This document shows, piece after piece, positions 1-9,634 of a DNA stretch of 64,000 nt; the stretch's first letter is position 1, and every line of letters starts with the position of its first letter. Origin of the DNA: Chryseobacterium sp. Marseille-Q5410 (GTDB taxonomy: Bacteria; Bacteroidota; Bacteroidia; Flavobacteriales; Weeksellaceae); contig CAMPOT010000001.1 of assembly GCA_946892665.1 (NCBI GenBank), positions 1,178,001-1,242,000 of the forward strand, in the 5' to 3' direction. Position numbers and translations under genes: made by a program. Below the pieces are notes generated by a model. It was not told the DNA's origin and searched no databases. It saw nothing but the letters and a program-made list of their open reading frames with translations.

Positions 1-112
1 GGTGACCTTCGTGTAGTGCGCCCATAGTGGGAGCGAACCCGATTTTTTTTCCCATTTCTTTTTGTCTTTCTACAAAGTCGAGGAGCGGTTTCTTAGTTTT
101 AAAAATTTCCAT
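1..112 (-). CDS. panC: Pantothenate synthetase PanC, N-terminal 37 codons only
   Basis: Partial gene running off the left edge. Reading leftward from the ATG at 112 gives MEIFKTKKPLLDF, then the family signature APTMGALHEGH, the ATP-binding HIGH-like region near the N-terminus of pantoate-beta-alanine ligase. The enzyme condenses pantoate and beta-alanine with ATP to make pantothenate, the precursor of coenzyme A, in the cytoplasm. It is divergent from the GlgA-like gene at 308, with about 195 bp between the starts. Only the start region is visible, so completeness cannot be judged. The identification rests on the motif alone but is quite specific. Confidence 0.85.
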   Translation of the reverse strand, partial: MEIFKTKKPLLDFVERQKEMGKKIGFAPTMGALHEGH

Positions 113-252
113 AGTTCGGTATTAACTGTGTAAAAGTAAAAAAATCCGATAAAAAAGATAGCTTGGAATCTATTTATTTTGTGGAATAATAGAATGATTT
201 GAAATAAAATCATTAAAATTTGTTAATTAAAAAATATTCACTCAAAATTTTG

Positions 253-260
253 TAATTTTG
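253..260 (+). promoter_or_regulatory. Probable -7 promoter box (TAATTTTG) for the GlgA-like gene
   Basis: Exact match to the Bacteroidota -7 consensus TAnnTTTG, 47 bp before the ATG at 308. I see no convincing -33 TTTG at 19-21 bp upstream. Confidence 0.4.
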
Positions 261-307
261 CACAACAGAAAAAAATCTGTTTTATTAATAAGAAGAACGA
301 AGAATTT

Positions 308-1078
308 ATGCCGAACCAAAAGATTTTATATGTCACCACGGAAATGTTCCCGTATCAGGAAGATAGCAATATGGCGACAATGGTGAGCAAAATGGCTCTG
401 AAAATGCACCAAGACGGAAATGATGTTAGAGTTTTTATGCCACGATTTGGACAAATCAGCGAGCGCAAGTTCCAGCTTCATGAAGTTATTCGACTTTCAG
501 GAATGAATATCATCATCAACGACCTCGATCAGCCACTAATTATTAAAGTAGCCTCTCTTCCGGGCGAAAGACTTCAAGTATATTTTATTGATAACGAAGA
601 GTATTTCAAAAGGAAACAGCTGTATGCTGACGACCAAGGCAATGCTTTTGATGATAATGATGAGCGCGCAATTTTCTTTGCACGTGGTGTTATCGAAACC
701 ATCAAGAAACTTAATTGGGTTCCTGATGTAATTCATTTAAATGGTTGGATGGCTTCTTTCATTCCTATTTATCTTAAAACTTTCTATAAAACCGATTCTT
801 ATTTCAAAGATTCTAAACTTGTTTTGTCGGTTTATAATGAAGAGGATACCCCGCTTTCTCCTTCGATAGAAGAAAAAATGAATTTTGACAATATTACCTC
901 ACTTAAAGCGTTTAAGAAACCGAGCATTCAGCAATTTGTTATTGAAAGCATGGATTTGGTAGATGTTATAGTAAAAGGGGACGAGTTTTTACAAGGTGAA
1001 CTCGATGAAGCTTTTAACAATACCAATACCCAAAAATCGGAGTATTTGGATGCGCAATCAATCGAAACTTTATACTAA
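308..1078 (+). CDS. Glycogen/starch synthase N-terminal domain-like protein, probably non-catalytic
   Basis: 256 aa resembling only the N-terminal Rossmann half of GT5 glycogen synthases. It opens with ILYVTTEMFP and has an internal VIHLNGWMASFIP, which corresponds to the 'H-x-H-D-W' region of GlgA. True GlgA is about 480 aa. The C-terminal GT-B half is absent, and the N-terminal KTGGLADV motif that contacts ADP-glucose is replaced by YQEDSNMATM. I therefore infer that it is not a working glycogen synthase. The ORF is intact. It sits between panC and a DUF4270 lipoprotein, an arrangement I believe is usual in flavobacteria, so it is probably a conserved protein rather than a fresh truncation. 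Its role is unknown. Confidence 0.7.
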   Translation: MPNQKILYVTTEMFPYQEDSNMATMVSKMALKMHQDGNDVRVFMPRFGQISERKFQLHEVIRLSGMNIIINDLDQPLIIKVASLPGERLQVYFIDNEEYFKRKQLYADDQGNAFDDNDERAIFFARGVIETIKKLNWVPDVIHLNGWMASFIPIYLKTFYKTDSYFKDSKLVLSVYNEEDTPLSPSIEEKMNFDNITSLKAFKKPSIQQFVIESMDLVDVIVKGDEFLQGELDEAFNNTNTQKSEYLDAQSIETLY

Positions 1079-1094
1079 ATCAATTTAAATATTA

Positions 1095-2678
1095 ATGATA
1101 AAAAATATTAAGAAATTACTCAATATTGCCGCATTTGTGGTAATGGGAAGTTTAATTTTATGGAGCTGTGAGTCTGATGCAGATCAATTGGGATCTCAGT
1201 TTTTTCAAAATGTTGCACAAGGAAATCAGACTCCTTACGATGTGATTGCATATAATGTAAATAATGGAGATTCTATAAGAGTTGATAATTCTAGATTGCA
1301 GACCGCTACTTTGGGAGCGTTCAGCGAATCACAATTCGGATTGCAAAAATCCGCTTATGTTTCTCAGGTAAGATTGTCTTCTTATGAACCGGATTTCGGC
1401 ACCAATGCAATTTTGGATTCAGCGGTTATGGTTATAAAACCTACCTATCCTACAGATTCTGTCACCACAACTACTACTGAGGATTATATTTATCCTGATG
1501 GGAATGTAGCTGCAAAAAAAGTTGTAACAACCTATCCTGTCTCCAAATACGGTAAAACTAAACTGAACGGAGGGAAAACAGTTTTCAATATTAAAGTTCA
1601 CGAAGTAACCGAATTTCTTGGTTCGAATGCAGATCAAGTTCGTTCTAACCGTTCCGTTGCTACTGGAGCGCTTATTGGAAGCAAAGTTTTCAATGGTGAC
1701 ATCAGCGGAATTAAGATTACAAAAGATAGTGATAACAGCGAACTTTATATAAGAGAGGCAAACCTTCGGATTCCAATGGACTCTTCCTTCTTCCAAAATA
1801 AAATTATTGCAAAGGGTTCTTCACCGGAATTGGCAGATGTAGCTTCATTTATTCGTTATTTTAAAGGGTTGAAAGTTTCTGTTGATGAAAACGACGGCTA
1901 TATCTTTAGTTTCGATCCAAGTTCCATTGTTGTTAATTTGTACTATAAAAATGATGTGGTGACAGACGGAACTACAACTCGCCCTCAATCTGCATTTCAA
2001 CTGGATTTAGGTTCGGCTAATGCTTATTTTAATGAGATAAAGTACAATAGAGCTGGCTCAGCTTCTGAAACTGCTTTGGCTACAATTGATCAAGTTAATG
2101 GTGATCAGAAATTGTTTGCACAAGGAATGGGAGGGCCTGGAATCGGGGTAAGAGTTCCTGCTGCAACTGTTGCAGCCATTAAACAACTTTATAACGAAGA
2201 TAAAATCGGGATTATCTCCGCGAAAATCAGACTTTATACTGATGTTCAAAGTTGGAATAATAATTACACTAAGCCTAATTATTTTGTAGTTCGACAAAGG
2301 GATTTAACTCCACCAACAGGCGAATCGGAATATCTTGACGACTACTTGGAAGACATGAGCGCGATGGCTTACAACTCGGTGTATAGCTTAGTGAAATCAT
2401 TTGATTTAGATAAAAATCCGGCTTATTATGATATTTCAATTACCCAAACTTTCAAAAATATCATTGAGAAAGAAGCCGAAAATCACGATTTGATTCTCAA
2501 TGTAGGAAGTTATACGACAGATTCTACAACCGGAAATCTTATGGGAACAATTTATTCGAGTTTAGGAGCTCAAAATTTCACGACAAGAGCTTATACGCCA
2601 AATAGAGCAGTGTTTGTAGGCAATGACCCGGCAAACGATAAAAGAGTACAGCTGCTTGTCGCTTATGGGAAAAAATAA
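1095..2678 (+). CDS. DUF4270 family lipoprotein
   Basis: 527 aa. The N-terminus has a basic start, a hydrophobic run and a lipobox ending LWSC (Cys25), so it should be an Lgt-processed outer-membrane or periplasmic lipoprotein. The mature part is rich in Ser, Thr, Asn and Asp, and resembles the flavobacterial DUF4270 family, whose function is not established. It begins 16 bp after the GlgA-like gene and ends 27 bp before glmS, suggesting one transcript. The flavobacterial neighbourhood (panC, GlgA-like, DUF4270, glmS) supports the family call more than any single motif does. Confidence 0.75.
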   Translation: MIKNIKKLLNIAAFVVMGSLILWSCESDADQLGSQFFQNVAQGNQTPYDVIAYNVNNGDSIRVDNSRLQTATLGAFSESQFGLQKSAYVSQVRLSSYEPDFGTNAILDSAVMVIKPTYPTDSVTTTTTEDYIYPDGNVAAKKVVTTYPVSKYGKTKLNGGKTVFNIKVHEVTEFLGSNADQVRSNRSVATGALIGSKVFNGDISGIKITKDSDNSELYIREANLRIPMDSSFFQNKIIAKGSSPELADVASFIRYFKGLKVSVDENDGYIFSFDPSSIVVNLYYKNDVVTDGTTTRPQSAFQLDLGSANAYFNEIKYNRAGSASETALATIDQVNGDQKLFAQGMGGPGIGVRVPAATVAAIKQLYNEDKIGIISAKIRLYTDVQSWNNNYTKPNYFVVRQRDLTPPTGESEYLDDYLEDMSAMAYNSVYSLVKSFDLDKNPAYYDISITQTFKNIIEKEAENHDLILNVGSYTTDSTTGNLMGTIYSSLGAQNFTTRAYTPNRAVFVGNDPANDKRVQLLVAYGKK

Positions 2679-2705
2679 TAATTAAGAATTAATAAAAAAA
2701 ATAAT

Positions 2706-4559
2706 ATGTGTGGAATCGTTGGATATACAGGTTTTCAAGACGCATACGAAGTAGTAATCAACGGTCTTCGAAGATTAGAATACAGAGGTTACGATAGTGC
2801 TGGAATTGTTTTAGATCGTGAAAATGCCAGTTTCGATGTTGCTAAAACAAAAGGAAAAGTAGATGATTTGGTGGCTGTTTCTGAAAATCTTTCAGGAAAA
2901 TCACACGTCGGAATGGGCCACACAAGATGGGCAACACATGGCGTACCAAGTGATAGAAATTCGCATCCGCACCTTTCAAATAATGGAAAAATTGCATTAG
3001 TACATAATGGAATCATTGAGAATTATGATACCATTAAAATAATGCTTACTGAAAAAGGCTTCACTTTTCAATCTGAAACAGATACCGAAGTTTTAGTTAA
3101 TTTGATTCAGTTTTTTATGGATATGGATGCCTCCCTTGATTTTCCAACTGCGGTGAGATTTGCATTAAATGAAGTATATGGAGCTTACGCAATTACTGTA
3201 ATGCATGATGATTTCCCGGGAGTATTGGTGGTGGCGAGATTAGGTTCTCCGCTGGCAATCGGTTTGGGTACTAATGAATATTTTATTGCTTCCGATGCTT
3301 CTCCATTTGTGGAGTTTACCAAAGAAGCAGTTTATCTTGAAGAAGGTCATATGGCAACCATCTCTCTTGAGAAAGGCGTGGATATAAGAACCATAAAGGA
3401 TAACGAAAAAATTGTTCCACAAGTTCAAGAATTAAAACTGAGTTTGGAACAAATTGAAAAAGGTGGATATGAACATTTTATGTTGAAAGAAATTTTCGAA
3501 CAACCTAAATCAATCCATGATACATTAAGAGGAAGATTGCTTGTTGAAGAAGGAATCATTAAAATGGCGGGAATTTGGGATCATTTGGATCGAATCAATA
3601 AAGCTCAAAAAATTACCATCATTGCTTGTGGAACTTCTTGGCATGCCGGATTAATTGGTGAATATTTAATTGAAGAATTCGCAAGAATTCCGGTTGAGGT
3701 TGAATATGCTTCGGAATTTAGATACAGAAATCCTATTATCACGGAAAACGATGTAGTAATTGCAATTTCCCAATCAGGGGAAACTGCAGACACAATGGCT
3801 GCATTAAAAATGGCCAAAGATAAAGGAGCTTTTATATACGGTATTTGTAATGTGGTAGACTCCTCAATTGCAAGAATTACGGATGCGGGCTCTTATACCC
3901 ATGCTGGTCCTGAAATTGGAGTAGCTTCTACAAAAGCATTTACTGCACAGCTTACGGTTCTTTCTTTAATTGCGTTGAAGTTAGGTAAACACAAGGGGAA
4001 CCTTAGCAATCAGGAATTCATGAGATTAATCACAGAGCTGGAAGCGATTCCTAAAAAAGTGGAAGAAGTGTTGGAAAAGACACATGACATCACTAAAGAA
4101 ATAGCGAAGGACTTTGTGAATGCTCAAAACTTTCTTTATTTAGGAAGAGGATACAATTTCCCGGCAGCATTAGAAGGAGCTTTAAAGCTTAAAGAAATTT
4201 CTTACATCCACGCAGAAGGTTATCCGGCAGCAGAGATGAAGCACGGGCCAATTGCATTAATCGACGAGAATATGCCAATAGTGATTATCGCTCCAAAACA
4301 AGGGCATTATGACAAAATTGTGAGCAATGTTCAGGAAATTAAAGCAAGAAAAGGAAAGATAATCGCGTTAGTAAATAAAGGAGACACTCAGGTTTCGTCG
4401 ATGGCAGATTACGTGATAGAGTTCCCGGAAACATCCGAATGCTTTTCTCCAATAGTGGCTTCTGTTCCATTGCAATTATTGTCTTATTATATTGCCGTTT
4501 ATAGAGGAGCAAATGTGGATCAACCTAGAAATTTGGCAAAATCTGTTACTGTGGAGTAA
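2706..4559 (+). CDS. glmS: Glutamine--fructose-6-phosphate aminotransferase (isomerizing)
   Basis: 617 aa, full length for GlmS. It starts MCGIVGYTG, with Cys2 as the N-terminal nucleophile of the class II glutaminase domain (residues 1 to about 220), followed by two SIS sugar-phosphate isomerase domains; CGTSWHAG and SQSGETADT are visible in the first. The C-terminus LAKSVTVE matches the mobile tail that closes the fructose-6-phosphate site. It makes glucosamine-6-phosphate, the first step to UDP-GlcNAc for peptidoglycan and lipid A. It is probably cotranscribed with the upstream lipoprotein gene. Downstream lies an AT-rich palindrome and the gldK promoter region. Confidence 0.97.
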   Translation: MCGIVGYTGFQDAYEVVINGLRRLEYRGYDSAGIVLDRENASFDVAKTKGKVDDLVAVSENLSGKSHVGMGHTRWATHGVPSDRNSHPHLSNNGKIALVHNGIIENYDTIKIMLTEKGFTFQSETDTEVLVNLIQFFMDMDASLDFPTAVRFALNEVYGAYAITVMHDDFPGVLVVARLGSPLAIGLGTNEYFIASDASPFVEFTKEAVYLEEGHMATISLEKGVDIRTIKDNEKIVPQVQELKLSLEQIEKGGYEHFMLKEIFEQPKSIHDTLRGRLLVEEGIIKMAGIWDHLDRINKAQKITIIACGTSWHAGLIGEYLIEEFARIPVEVEYASEFRYRNPIITENDVVIAISQSGETADTMAALKMAKDKGAFIYGICNVVDSSIARITDAGSYTHAGPEIGVASTKAFTAQLTVLSLIALKLGKHKGNLSNQEFMRLITELEAIPKKVEEVLEKTHDITKEIAKDFVNAQNFLYLGRGYNFPAALEGALKLKEISYIHAEGYPAAEMKHGPIALIDENMPIVIIAPKQGHYDKIVSNVQEIKARKGKIIALVNKGDTQVSSMADYVIEFPETSECFSPIVASVPLQLLSYYIAVYRGANVDQPRNLAKSVTVE

Positions 4560-4621
4560 AATAAATGTTAAATCTTACGAAATAATCCAAACAATTTTTC
4601 GTTTTTCAAAAAAAACAATAA

Positions 4622-4648
4622 TTGTTTTTCCAAAAAATTATATATTTA
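4622..4648 (+). promoter_or_regulatory. Probable gldK promoter
   Basis: TTG at 4622-4624 and TATATTTA at 4641-4648 fit the Bacteroidota -33/-7 arrangement, with the ATG 23 bp further on. The -33 overlaps the right arm of a perfect inverted repeat (AAAAACAAT at 4611-4619, A, ATTGTTTTT at 4621-4629). That repeat could be a weak glmS terminator or an operator. Confidence 0.4.
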
Positions 4649-4670
4649 CCGCTTAATTTTTAAAAATAGC

Positions 4671-6089
4671 ATGAAAAGAATATTTCTTTTATTATTATCG
4701 GCATCTGCTGTAATTTCTTGTTCAAAAGGAGGAACATCTGCAGGAAGACCAGGGTCTAAAACCAAAGGTGAACTAGTTTCTGCAAGCAAAGGAAAATCTT
4801 TCGTTGCAGAGAGACCTTACGGAATGGTTGCAATACCGGCTGGTTCCTATGTAATGGGTTTAGCTGATCAGGATTTTACCAACACTCCGGAAAAAGCAAA
4901 TCTGAAAACGGTAACTGTTTCTTCATTCTTTATGGACGAAACGGAGATTACCAATGCAGAATACAGACTTTTCGTTAATTATGTAAGAGATTCTATTGCG
5001 CGTACTTTGCTGGCTGAAGCAGCTGGTGATGGCGGATCTACAGGAGACGGAAGATCAATTGGGGATTTTGCTTATGCTTCAAAAAAAGCTGGTGATGAGA
5101 AAACTGCTTATCAAGAATTTATGGAATCTCAGGGCGGGAGAGAAGGATATGATGAGTCTAAAAAATTAGACTGGTCGGTTCCTTTGACTTGGAAAACTTC
5201 AGAATATCCTGATGCGCAATATGCGGAAGTTTTAGAATCAATGTACTTACCACCCGCAGAAAGAATTAATAATGAAAGAATTCTTGATACTAGAAAATTA
5301 CAGTATGCATATAGCTGGGAAGATGTTGAATCTGCTGTAAAAGATAAGTCTAGAGGTGCAAATTATCTAAAGAAAGAAAGTATCGCAGTATATCCGGATA
5401 CTACCGTTTGGATCAAAGATTTCAATTATGCTTATAATGAGCCTTTATATGATGGCTATTTTTGGCACAGTGCTTATAAAAATTATCCAGTTGTAGGAGT
5501 TACCTGGGATCAGGCAAGAGCATTTTGTAACTATAGATCAAAAAGAAAATCTGATTATAACGAATCTTTGAAAAAGAAAAAACAAAAACCAATGTCTTTC
5601 CGTCTGCCAACCGAAGCTGAATGGGAGTATGCCGCTAGAGGAGGACTTTCTAACGCAACTTATCCATGGGGAGGACCTTATTTGCAAGATGATAGAGGAT
5701 GTTACCTAGCGAATTTCAAACCAAAACGTGGTAATTATATTGAAGATGAGAAGAAAGGAACTTATACGTACACTGCTCCAGTAAAACAATTTCAGAAAAA
5801 TGGTTACGGGTTGTACGATATGGCTGGTAACGTAGCTGAGTGGACAGAATCTCCTTACAACAACTCTACGTATGAGTTTGCATCTACCTTAAACCCATAT
5901 CTGTCGAACCAAGCATACAGAGAACCAAGAAAAACCGTAAGAGGTGGTTCATGGAAAGATATCGGATACTTGTTGATGACTGGTGCGAGAGATTATGAAA
6001 GAAAAGATTCAGCAAGAAGCTATATCGGATTCCGAACTGTACAGGATATTCCGGAAGGTTCAGCTAAATACAAAAAGAGAACAAACTAA
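4671..6089 (+). CDS. gldK: Gliding motility / type IX secretion lipoprotein GldK
   Basis: 472 aa. Signal peptide with lipobox VISC (Cys17), so an outer-membrane lipoprotein. The body has the formylglycine-generating-enzyme (SUMF1) fold: FRLPTEAEWEYAARGG, YPWGGP, MAGNVAEWTES, VRGGSW and a terminal IGFRTV. In F. johnsoniae and P. gingivalis (PorK) it forms, with GldN/PorN, a ring on the periplasmic face of the outer membrane that is required for T9SS. The FGE fold is structural here. It is the first gene of gldKLMN; gldL follows 39 bp later. Identity is secure from the fold plus the operon order. Confidence 0.95.
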   Translation: MKRIFLLLLSASAVISCSKGGTSAGRPGSKTKGELVSASKGKSFVAERPYGMVAIPAGSYVMGLADQDFTNTPEKANLKTVTVSSFFMDETEITNAEYRLFVNYVRDSIARTLLAEAAGDGGSTGDGRSIGDFAYASKKAGDEKTAYQEFMESQGGREGYDESKKLDWSVPLTWKTSEYPDAQYAEVLESMYLPPAERINNERILDTRKLQYAYSWEDVESAVKDKSRGANYLKKESIAVYPDTTVWIKDFNYAYNEPLYDGYFWHSAYKNYPVVGVTWDQARAFCNYRSKRKSDYNESLKKKKQKPMSFRLPTEAEWEYAARGGLSNATYPWGGPYLQDDRGCYLANFKPKRGNYIEDEKKGTYTYTAPVKQFQKNGYGLYDMAGNVAEWTESPYNNSTYEFASTLNPYLSNQAYREPRKTVRGGSWKDIGYLLMTGARDYERKDSARSYIGFRTVQDIPEGSAKYKKRTN

Positions 6090-6128
6090 AAACGAATAAA
6101 TAAACTTAACTAAAAAAAATCAAATAAC

Positions 6129-6815
6129 ATGTTTAAAACTAAAGAAGGAATTTATAATTTCATTTATTCTATTGGTGCTGCAATCGTAATTTTAGGTGCA
6201 CTTTTCAAAATGACTCACTGGAGTTTGGGACCTCTTTCTGGTAACGTAATGTTGGCTATAGGTCTAATTACGGAAGCTATTATCTTTATTATTTTTGCAT
6301 TCGATCCTCCTAAAACTGAAGAGTCGTATGCATGGGAAAATGTTTATCCTGAATTGCTAGATTCACACGCAACTCCTAATCCAAGACATTCTACCATGGG
6401 TGTGCAATCTGCAGAAGTAAAAGAATTGCAAGTTTCATTGTCTGATAAATTAGATCAAATGCTAGCTGATGCTAAATTAGACGCTGGTTTATTCGAAAGA
6501 TTAAGAGCAGGTATCGATAATTTCTCCAATTCTGTGGATCAAATCAATAAAACAGTTGATGTTACCGGTGCTACGCAAAAATATAACGACCAATTGACCT
6601 TAGCTTCTAGCCATTTGGAAAGCATGAACGCACTTTATGCATTACAGTTGGAGCACGGCAAAATTCAATCGGAATACAGCAAAAAATATGTTGAGGATAT
6701 GCAGAAATCTGCTGCTCATTCAGAAAAATTCAACGAAGAATTATCAGGATTAACTTCAAACCTCAATAATCTTAATAGAGTATACGGCGGAATGCTTAGC
6801 GCGATGAAATCATAG
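6129..6815 (+). CDS. gldL: T9SS inner-membrane motor protein GldL
   Basis: 228 aa. Two N-terminal transmembrane helices (about residues 9-30 and 38-58) are followed by a long cytoplasmic tail rich in Leu, Gln and Asn. Glu49 lies inside the second helix (GLITEAIIF) and Lys27 near the end of the first. Both occupy positions described as key for proton flow in the GldL-GldM rotary motor. GldL5-GldM2 uses proton motive force to power secretion and gliding. It is second in gldKLMN, with gldM 54 bp downstream. Confidence 0.95.
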   Translation: MFKTKEGIYNFIYSIGAAIVILGALFKMTHWSLGPLSGNVMLAIGLITEAIIFIIFAFDPPKTEESYAWENVYPELLDSHATPNPRHSTMGVQSAEVKELQVSLSDKLDQMLADAKLDAGLFERLRAGIDNFSNSVDQINKTVDVTGATQKYNDQLTLASSHLESMNALYALQLEHGKIQSEYSKKYVEDMQKSAAHSEKFNEELSGLTSNLNNLNRVYGGMLSAMKS

Positions 6816-6869
6816 TTTTCTAACCATTATTTATTTAAAATTTAAAATTATTAACAAAATTTACTAAAA

Positions 6870-8429
6870 ATGGCACAGGGAAAACAGACACCTCGTCAGA
6901 AGATGATCAATTTGATGTATCTTGTTTTCATTGCAATGCTTGCAATGCAAATTGACCAGGAAATCATCCGCTCATATAAAGATACTACCGGATCTCTAGA
7001 AGAAACTAGAGTTCTTACTGAAAACAATAATTCCATCTTCAAAAGGACCTTAGAAGCAAAAGCTAAAAATTCTCCTGAAAGTTTTCAGGCACCTTTAGAC
7101 AGCTATATCGGTTTAGAAGCAAAAGCTGAGGACTTGGTTTCAACGATTGAAGGGATGAAAACTACATTAAGCAAAGAAGCTGAGTACAACAAAAGTGCAG
7201 AAATTCAAGAAAGTTTTGCTGCTCTTAACAATACTGAACCTTCTACCAATTTGTTTTTTGCTGGTGGTGATGAAAATAAACCATCAAAAGCTGCACAGGA
7301 TTTAAAGACAAAAATTGAAGCTTTTAAAACTTATATCACCCAAACTTATGGATCTAATCCATTGATGAAAGAAGTGGTAGCAAGAACCAATAAGCAAATG
7401 ATCTCTGAGTTCGCAAAACCACAGAATGGTAAAAACTGGTTGCAATACAAGTTCTACAATCAACCACTTATTGCGGCATTGTCAAACCTTGAAGTAATTC
7501 AGTCTTCTGCTAGAGGAATTCAAGGGGATGCATTATCTGTAATGCTTCAAGAGAAAGTTGATGCAGATATTAAATTTGATGCTTACCAAGCTATTGTCTC
7601 TGCTCCTTCGACCGTAATTCAAGGTGAAGCTGCTCCGGCTTCTGTTGCTATTGGAAATTATTCCAGCAATGTTCCCGGATTATCGATGCCTGGATTGTCA
7701 GTACAAAACGGACAAGGAACCACTACGCTTAATACAAGTTCTTTGGGTGATCACAAATTCGCTGGTACGATTTCGTTCACCGATGTGAGTGGTAAGGTGA
7801 TTTCGTTACCTTATGATCATACTTATAAAGTAATCGCAGGTGCTCAGGAACTTAAAGCTCAGAAAGGAGCAATCGTAACTGCTGATAAAATGAATGTATT
7901 ATACCGAGGATTAGCCAACCCAGTTTCTGGTTCAATCTTAGGTGCTGATATGTCAGGAATTTCTCTTTCCGCTGCTGGCGCATCTGTAAGTGGAAGCGGT
8001 GGTAAATGGACTGTAACACCGGGTGCGGGAAGCACTGTTACATTAACAATTTCTGGTAGAGATCCAAAAGGAGGTACTATCTCTCAGTCTTTCCCTTTCA
8101 GAATTAAGAATGTTCCGCCACCAATCGGTCAGGTTCAAGGCAAAAACATCGTTTCTATGCCTGCAAGTTCAATTCCAAACCAAAGAGTAACTGCTGACAT
8201 GCCAGATTTCGATTTCCCTGTAAGTTTCACTGTAAACAGTTTCATGTTTAAAGTTCCTGGTAAAGCAGCAATGCTTGTAAACGGAAACTCCATGAGCAGT
8301 GTAGCCAATCTTACTAAAGGACTTAGAAATGGCGATATTGCTTATGTATTTAATATCAAAGCAACTGCGACAGGACTTGGAAACCAACAATTACAGAATA
8401 TCGGAAACGTCATAATAAACGTACAATAA
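6870..8429 (+). CDS. gldM: T9SS motor/shaft protein GldM
   Basis: 519 aa, the usual GldM length. A single N-terminal transmembrane helix (MINLMYLVFIAMLAMQI, about residues 11-28) is followed by a large periplasmic region. In the known GldM structure this is four domains: a helical one, then three Ig-like ones. The helical region here runs to about residue 230, and the remainder is Gly/Ser/Thr-rich beta sequence. The conserved start (GKQTPRQKMINLMYLV) is typical. GldM pairs with GldL as the rotating shaft that contacts the GldK/GldN ring. gldN starts 38 bp after the stop. Confidence 0.95.
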   Translation: MAQGKQTPRQKMINLMYLVFIAMLAMQIDQEIIRSYKDTTGSLEETRVLTENNNSIFKRTLEAKAKNSPESFQAPLDSYIGLEAKAEDLVSTIEGMKTTLSKEAEYNKSAEIQESFAALNNTEPSTNLFFAGGDENKPSKAAQDLKTKIEAFKTYITQTYGSNPLMKEVVARTNKQMISEFAKPQNGKNWLQYKFYNQPLIAALSNLEVIQSSARGIQGDALSVMLQEKVDADIKFDAYQAIVSAPSTVIQGEAAPASVAIGNYSSNVPGLSMPGLSVQNGQGTTTLNTSSLGDHKFAGTISFTDVSGKVISLPYDHTYKVIAGAQELKAQKGAIVTADKMNVLYRGLANPVSGSILGADMSGISLSAAGASVSGSGGKWTVTPGAGSTVTLTISGRDPKGGTISQSFPFRIKNVPPPIGQVQGKNIVSMPASSIPNQRVTADMPDFDFPVSFTVNSFMFKVPGKAAMLVNGNSMSSVANLTKGLRNGDIAYVFNIKATATGLGNQQLQNIGNVIINVQ

Positions 8430-8467
8430 TTACGTTGTAAAATCATATATAATAATTTTCCAGAAAG

Positions 8468-9556
8468 ATGAGAAAGATACTATTTCTATTTTTAGCTTTA
8501 AGTTTTCTAGGGTTAAATGCTCAAAAAAAGAAAAAAACCGTAAGAAAGAAAAAAACTAAAACAACCACAGTCGCTAAAGCTGATGCTGGCGCAAACATGG
8601 GAAATGTGGATTCGTTGGTCAATGCGTATGCTTCACCAGCTGTTCAGGAAGTGCCTGATGAGCCAATTACTTCAATGTCTATTTTGAATGCTAAATCTCC
8701 GGAATCTTTCAGAAAATATCGTGAGCAAGGTCTTGTAAAAAAAGGAGATTCTTTAGTATCCAATAAAGTTACACCATTGAAGTACGGTTATATCGAAGAT
8801 AAAGACATCTTGAAGAGTATGGTAGTTTGGGAAATTATTGATATGAATGATAAATTGAACCAACCTTTTTATCACAACGAAGATGGATTGGTTTCTCAAA
8901 ATAAATCTTTATACCAAGTACTGTTTGATGCGATCAACGACGGTAGAATCAAAGAAGTGTATGACGATGAAATGTTCCTTACCAGATTAAGCCCAGATGC
9001 AATTCAGGCCAGAATTAAAAATGCAGTACTAAGTGATGCTGGTATCAACAAAATGAACGAAAATGGAGGTAAACTTACCGAAGAGGAGCAAAAAGAATTT
9101 ACCAACGTTTACGAAACCAAAACTGAAAATGTAAAGGTTTTGAAAATTAAAGGGATGTGGTATATCGACAGAAGAGATAGCCAGATGAAGTATAGACTTT
9201 TAGGTATTGCTGCCATGGGACAAGATCCCGCTACTATGGGACAATACGGACCAGACGGGCAACCGTTGGCTTCTAAAGACGAACTGATCGACTTGTTCTG
9301 GGTATATTATCCTGATGCAAGGGAAGTTTTGGCTAATACCATTGTTTTCAATAGTAAAAACTTGGCTTCTGATATCAGTTTTGACGATATCCTTAATGCA
9401 AGAAGATTTTCTACCGTGATTTACAAATCAGATAACGGTTTAGGAAATGGGGTGATCAAAGATTATATTCCACGTGATGCAGATGCTCAATTGGAAGAAA
9501 GCGAAAGAATCAAAGCCCAAATCCTTCAAATGGAAAATGATATGTGGAATTACTAA
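8468..9556 (+). CDS. gldN: T9SS ring protein GldN
   Basis: 362 aa with a signal peptide (MRKILFLFLALSFLGLNAQ), so periplasmic. A strongly basic Lys/Arg/Thr stretch follows directly. The conserved core contains VVWEIIDMNDKLNQPF, VKVLKIKGMWYIDRR and DLFWVYYPDAREVL, as in GldN/PorN proteins. GldN forms the periplasmic ring with GldK. It is last in the operon and is followed by a strong intrinsic terminator. I see no second gldN-like copy (gldO) in the window. Confidence 0.94.
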   Translation: MRKILFLFLALSFLGLNAQKKKKTVRKKKTKTTTVAKADAGANMGNVDSLVNAYASPAVQEVPDEPITSMSILNAKSPESFRKYREQGLVKKGDSLVSNKVTPLKYGYIEDKDILKSMVVWEIIDMNDKLNQPFYHNEDGLVSQNKSLYQVLFDAINDGRIKEVYDDEMFLTRLSPDAIQARIKNAVLSDAGINKMNENGGKLTEEEQKEFTNVYETKTENVKVLKIKGMWYIDRRDSQMKYRLLGIAAMGQDPATMGQYGPDGQPLASKDELIDLFWVYYPDAREVLANTIVFNSKNLASDISFDDILNARRFSTVIYKSDNGLGNGVIKDYIPRDADAQLEESERIKAQILQMENDMWNY

Positions 9557-9575
9557 TATTCCATTGTAATACAAC

Positions 9576-9609
9576 AAAAACCTGAGTATCTTTACTCAGG
9601 TTTTTTTTT
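9576..9609 (+). terminator. Terminator of the gldKLMN operon
   Basis: Arms CCTGAGTA (9581-9588) and TACTCAGG (9593-9600), loop TCTT, extended by A:T pairs and followed by a run of nine T. A textbook intrinsic terminator. Confidence 0.9.
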
Positions 9610-9634
9610 AACCAAAAATGTAGTTTGTTTTAAA

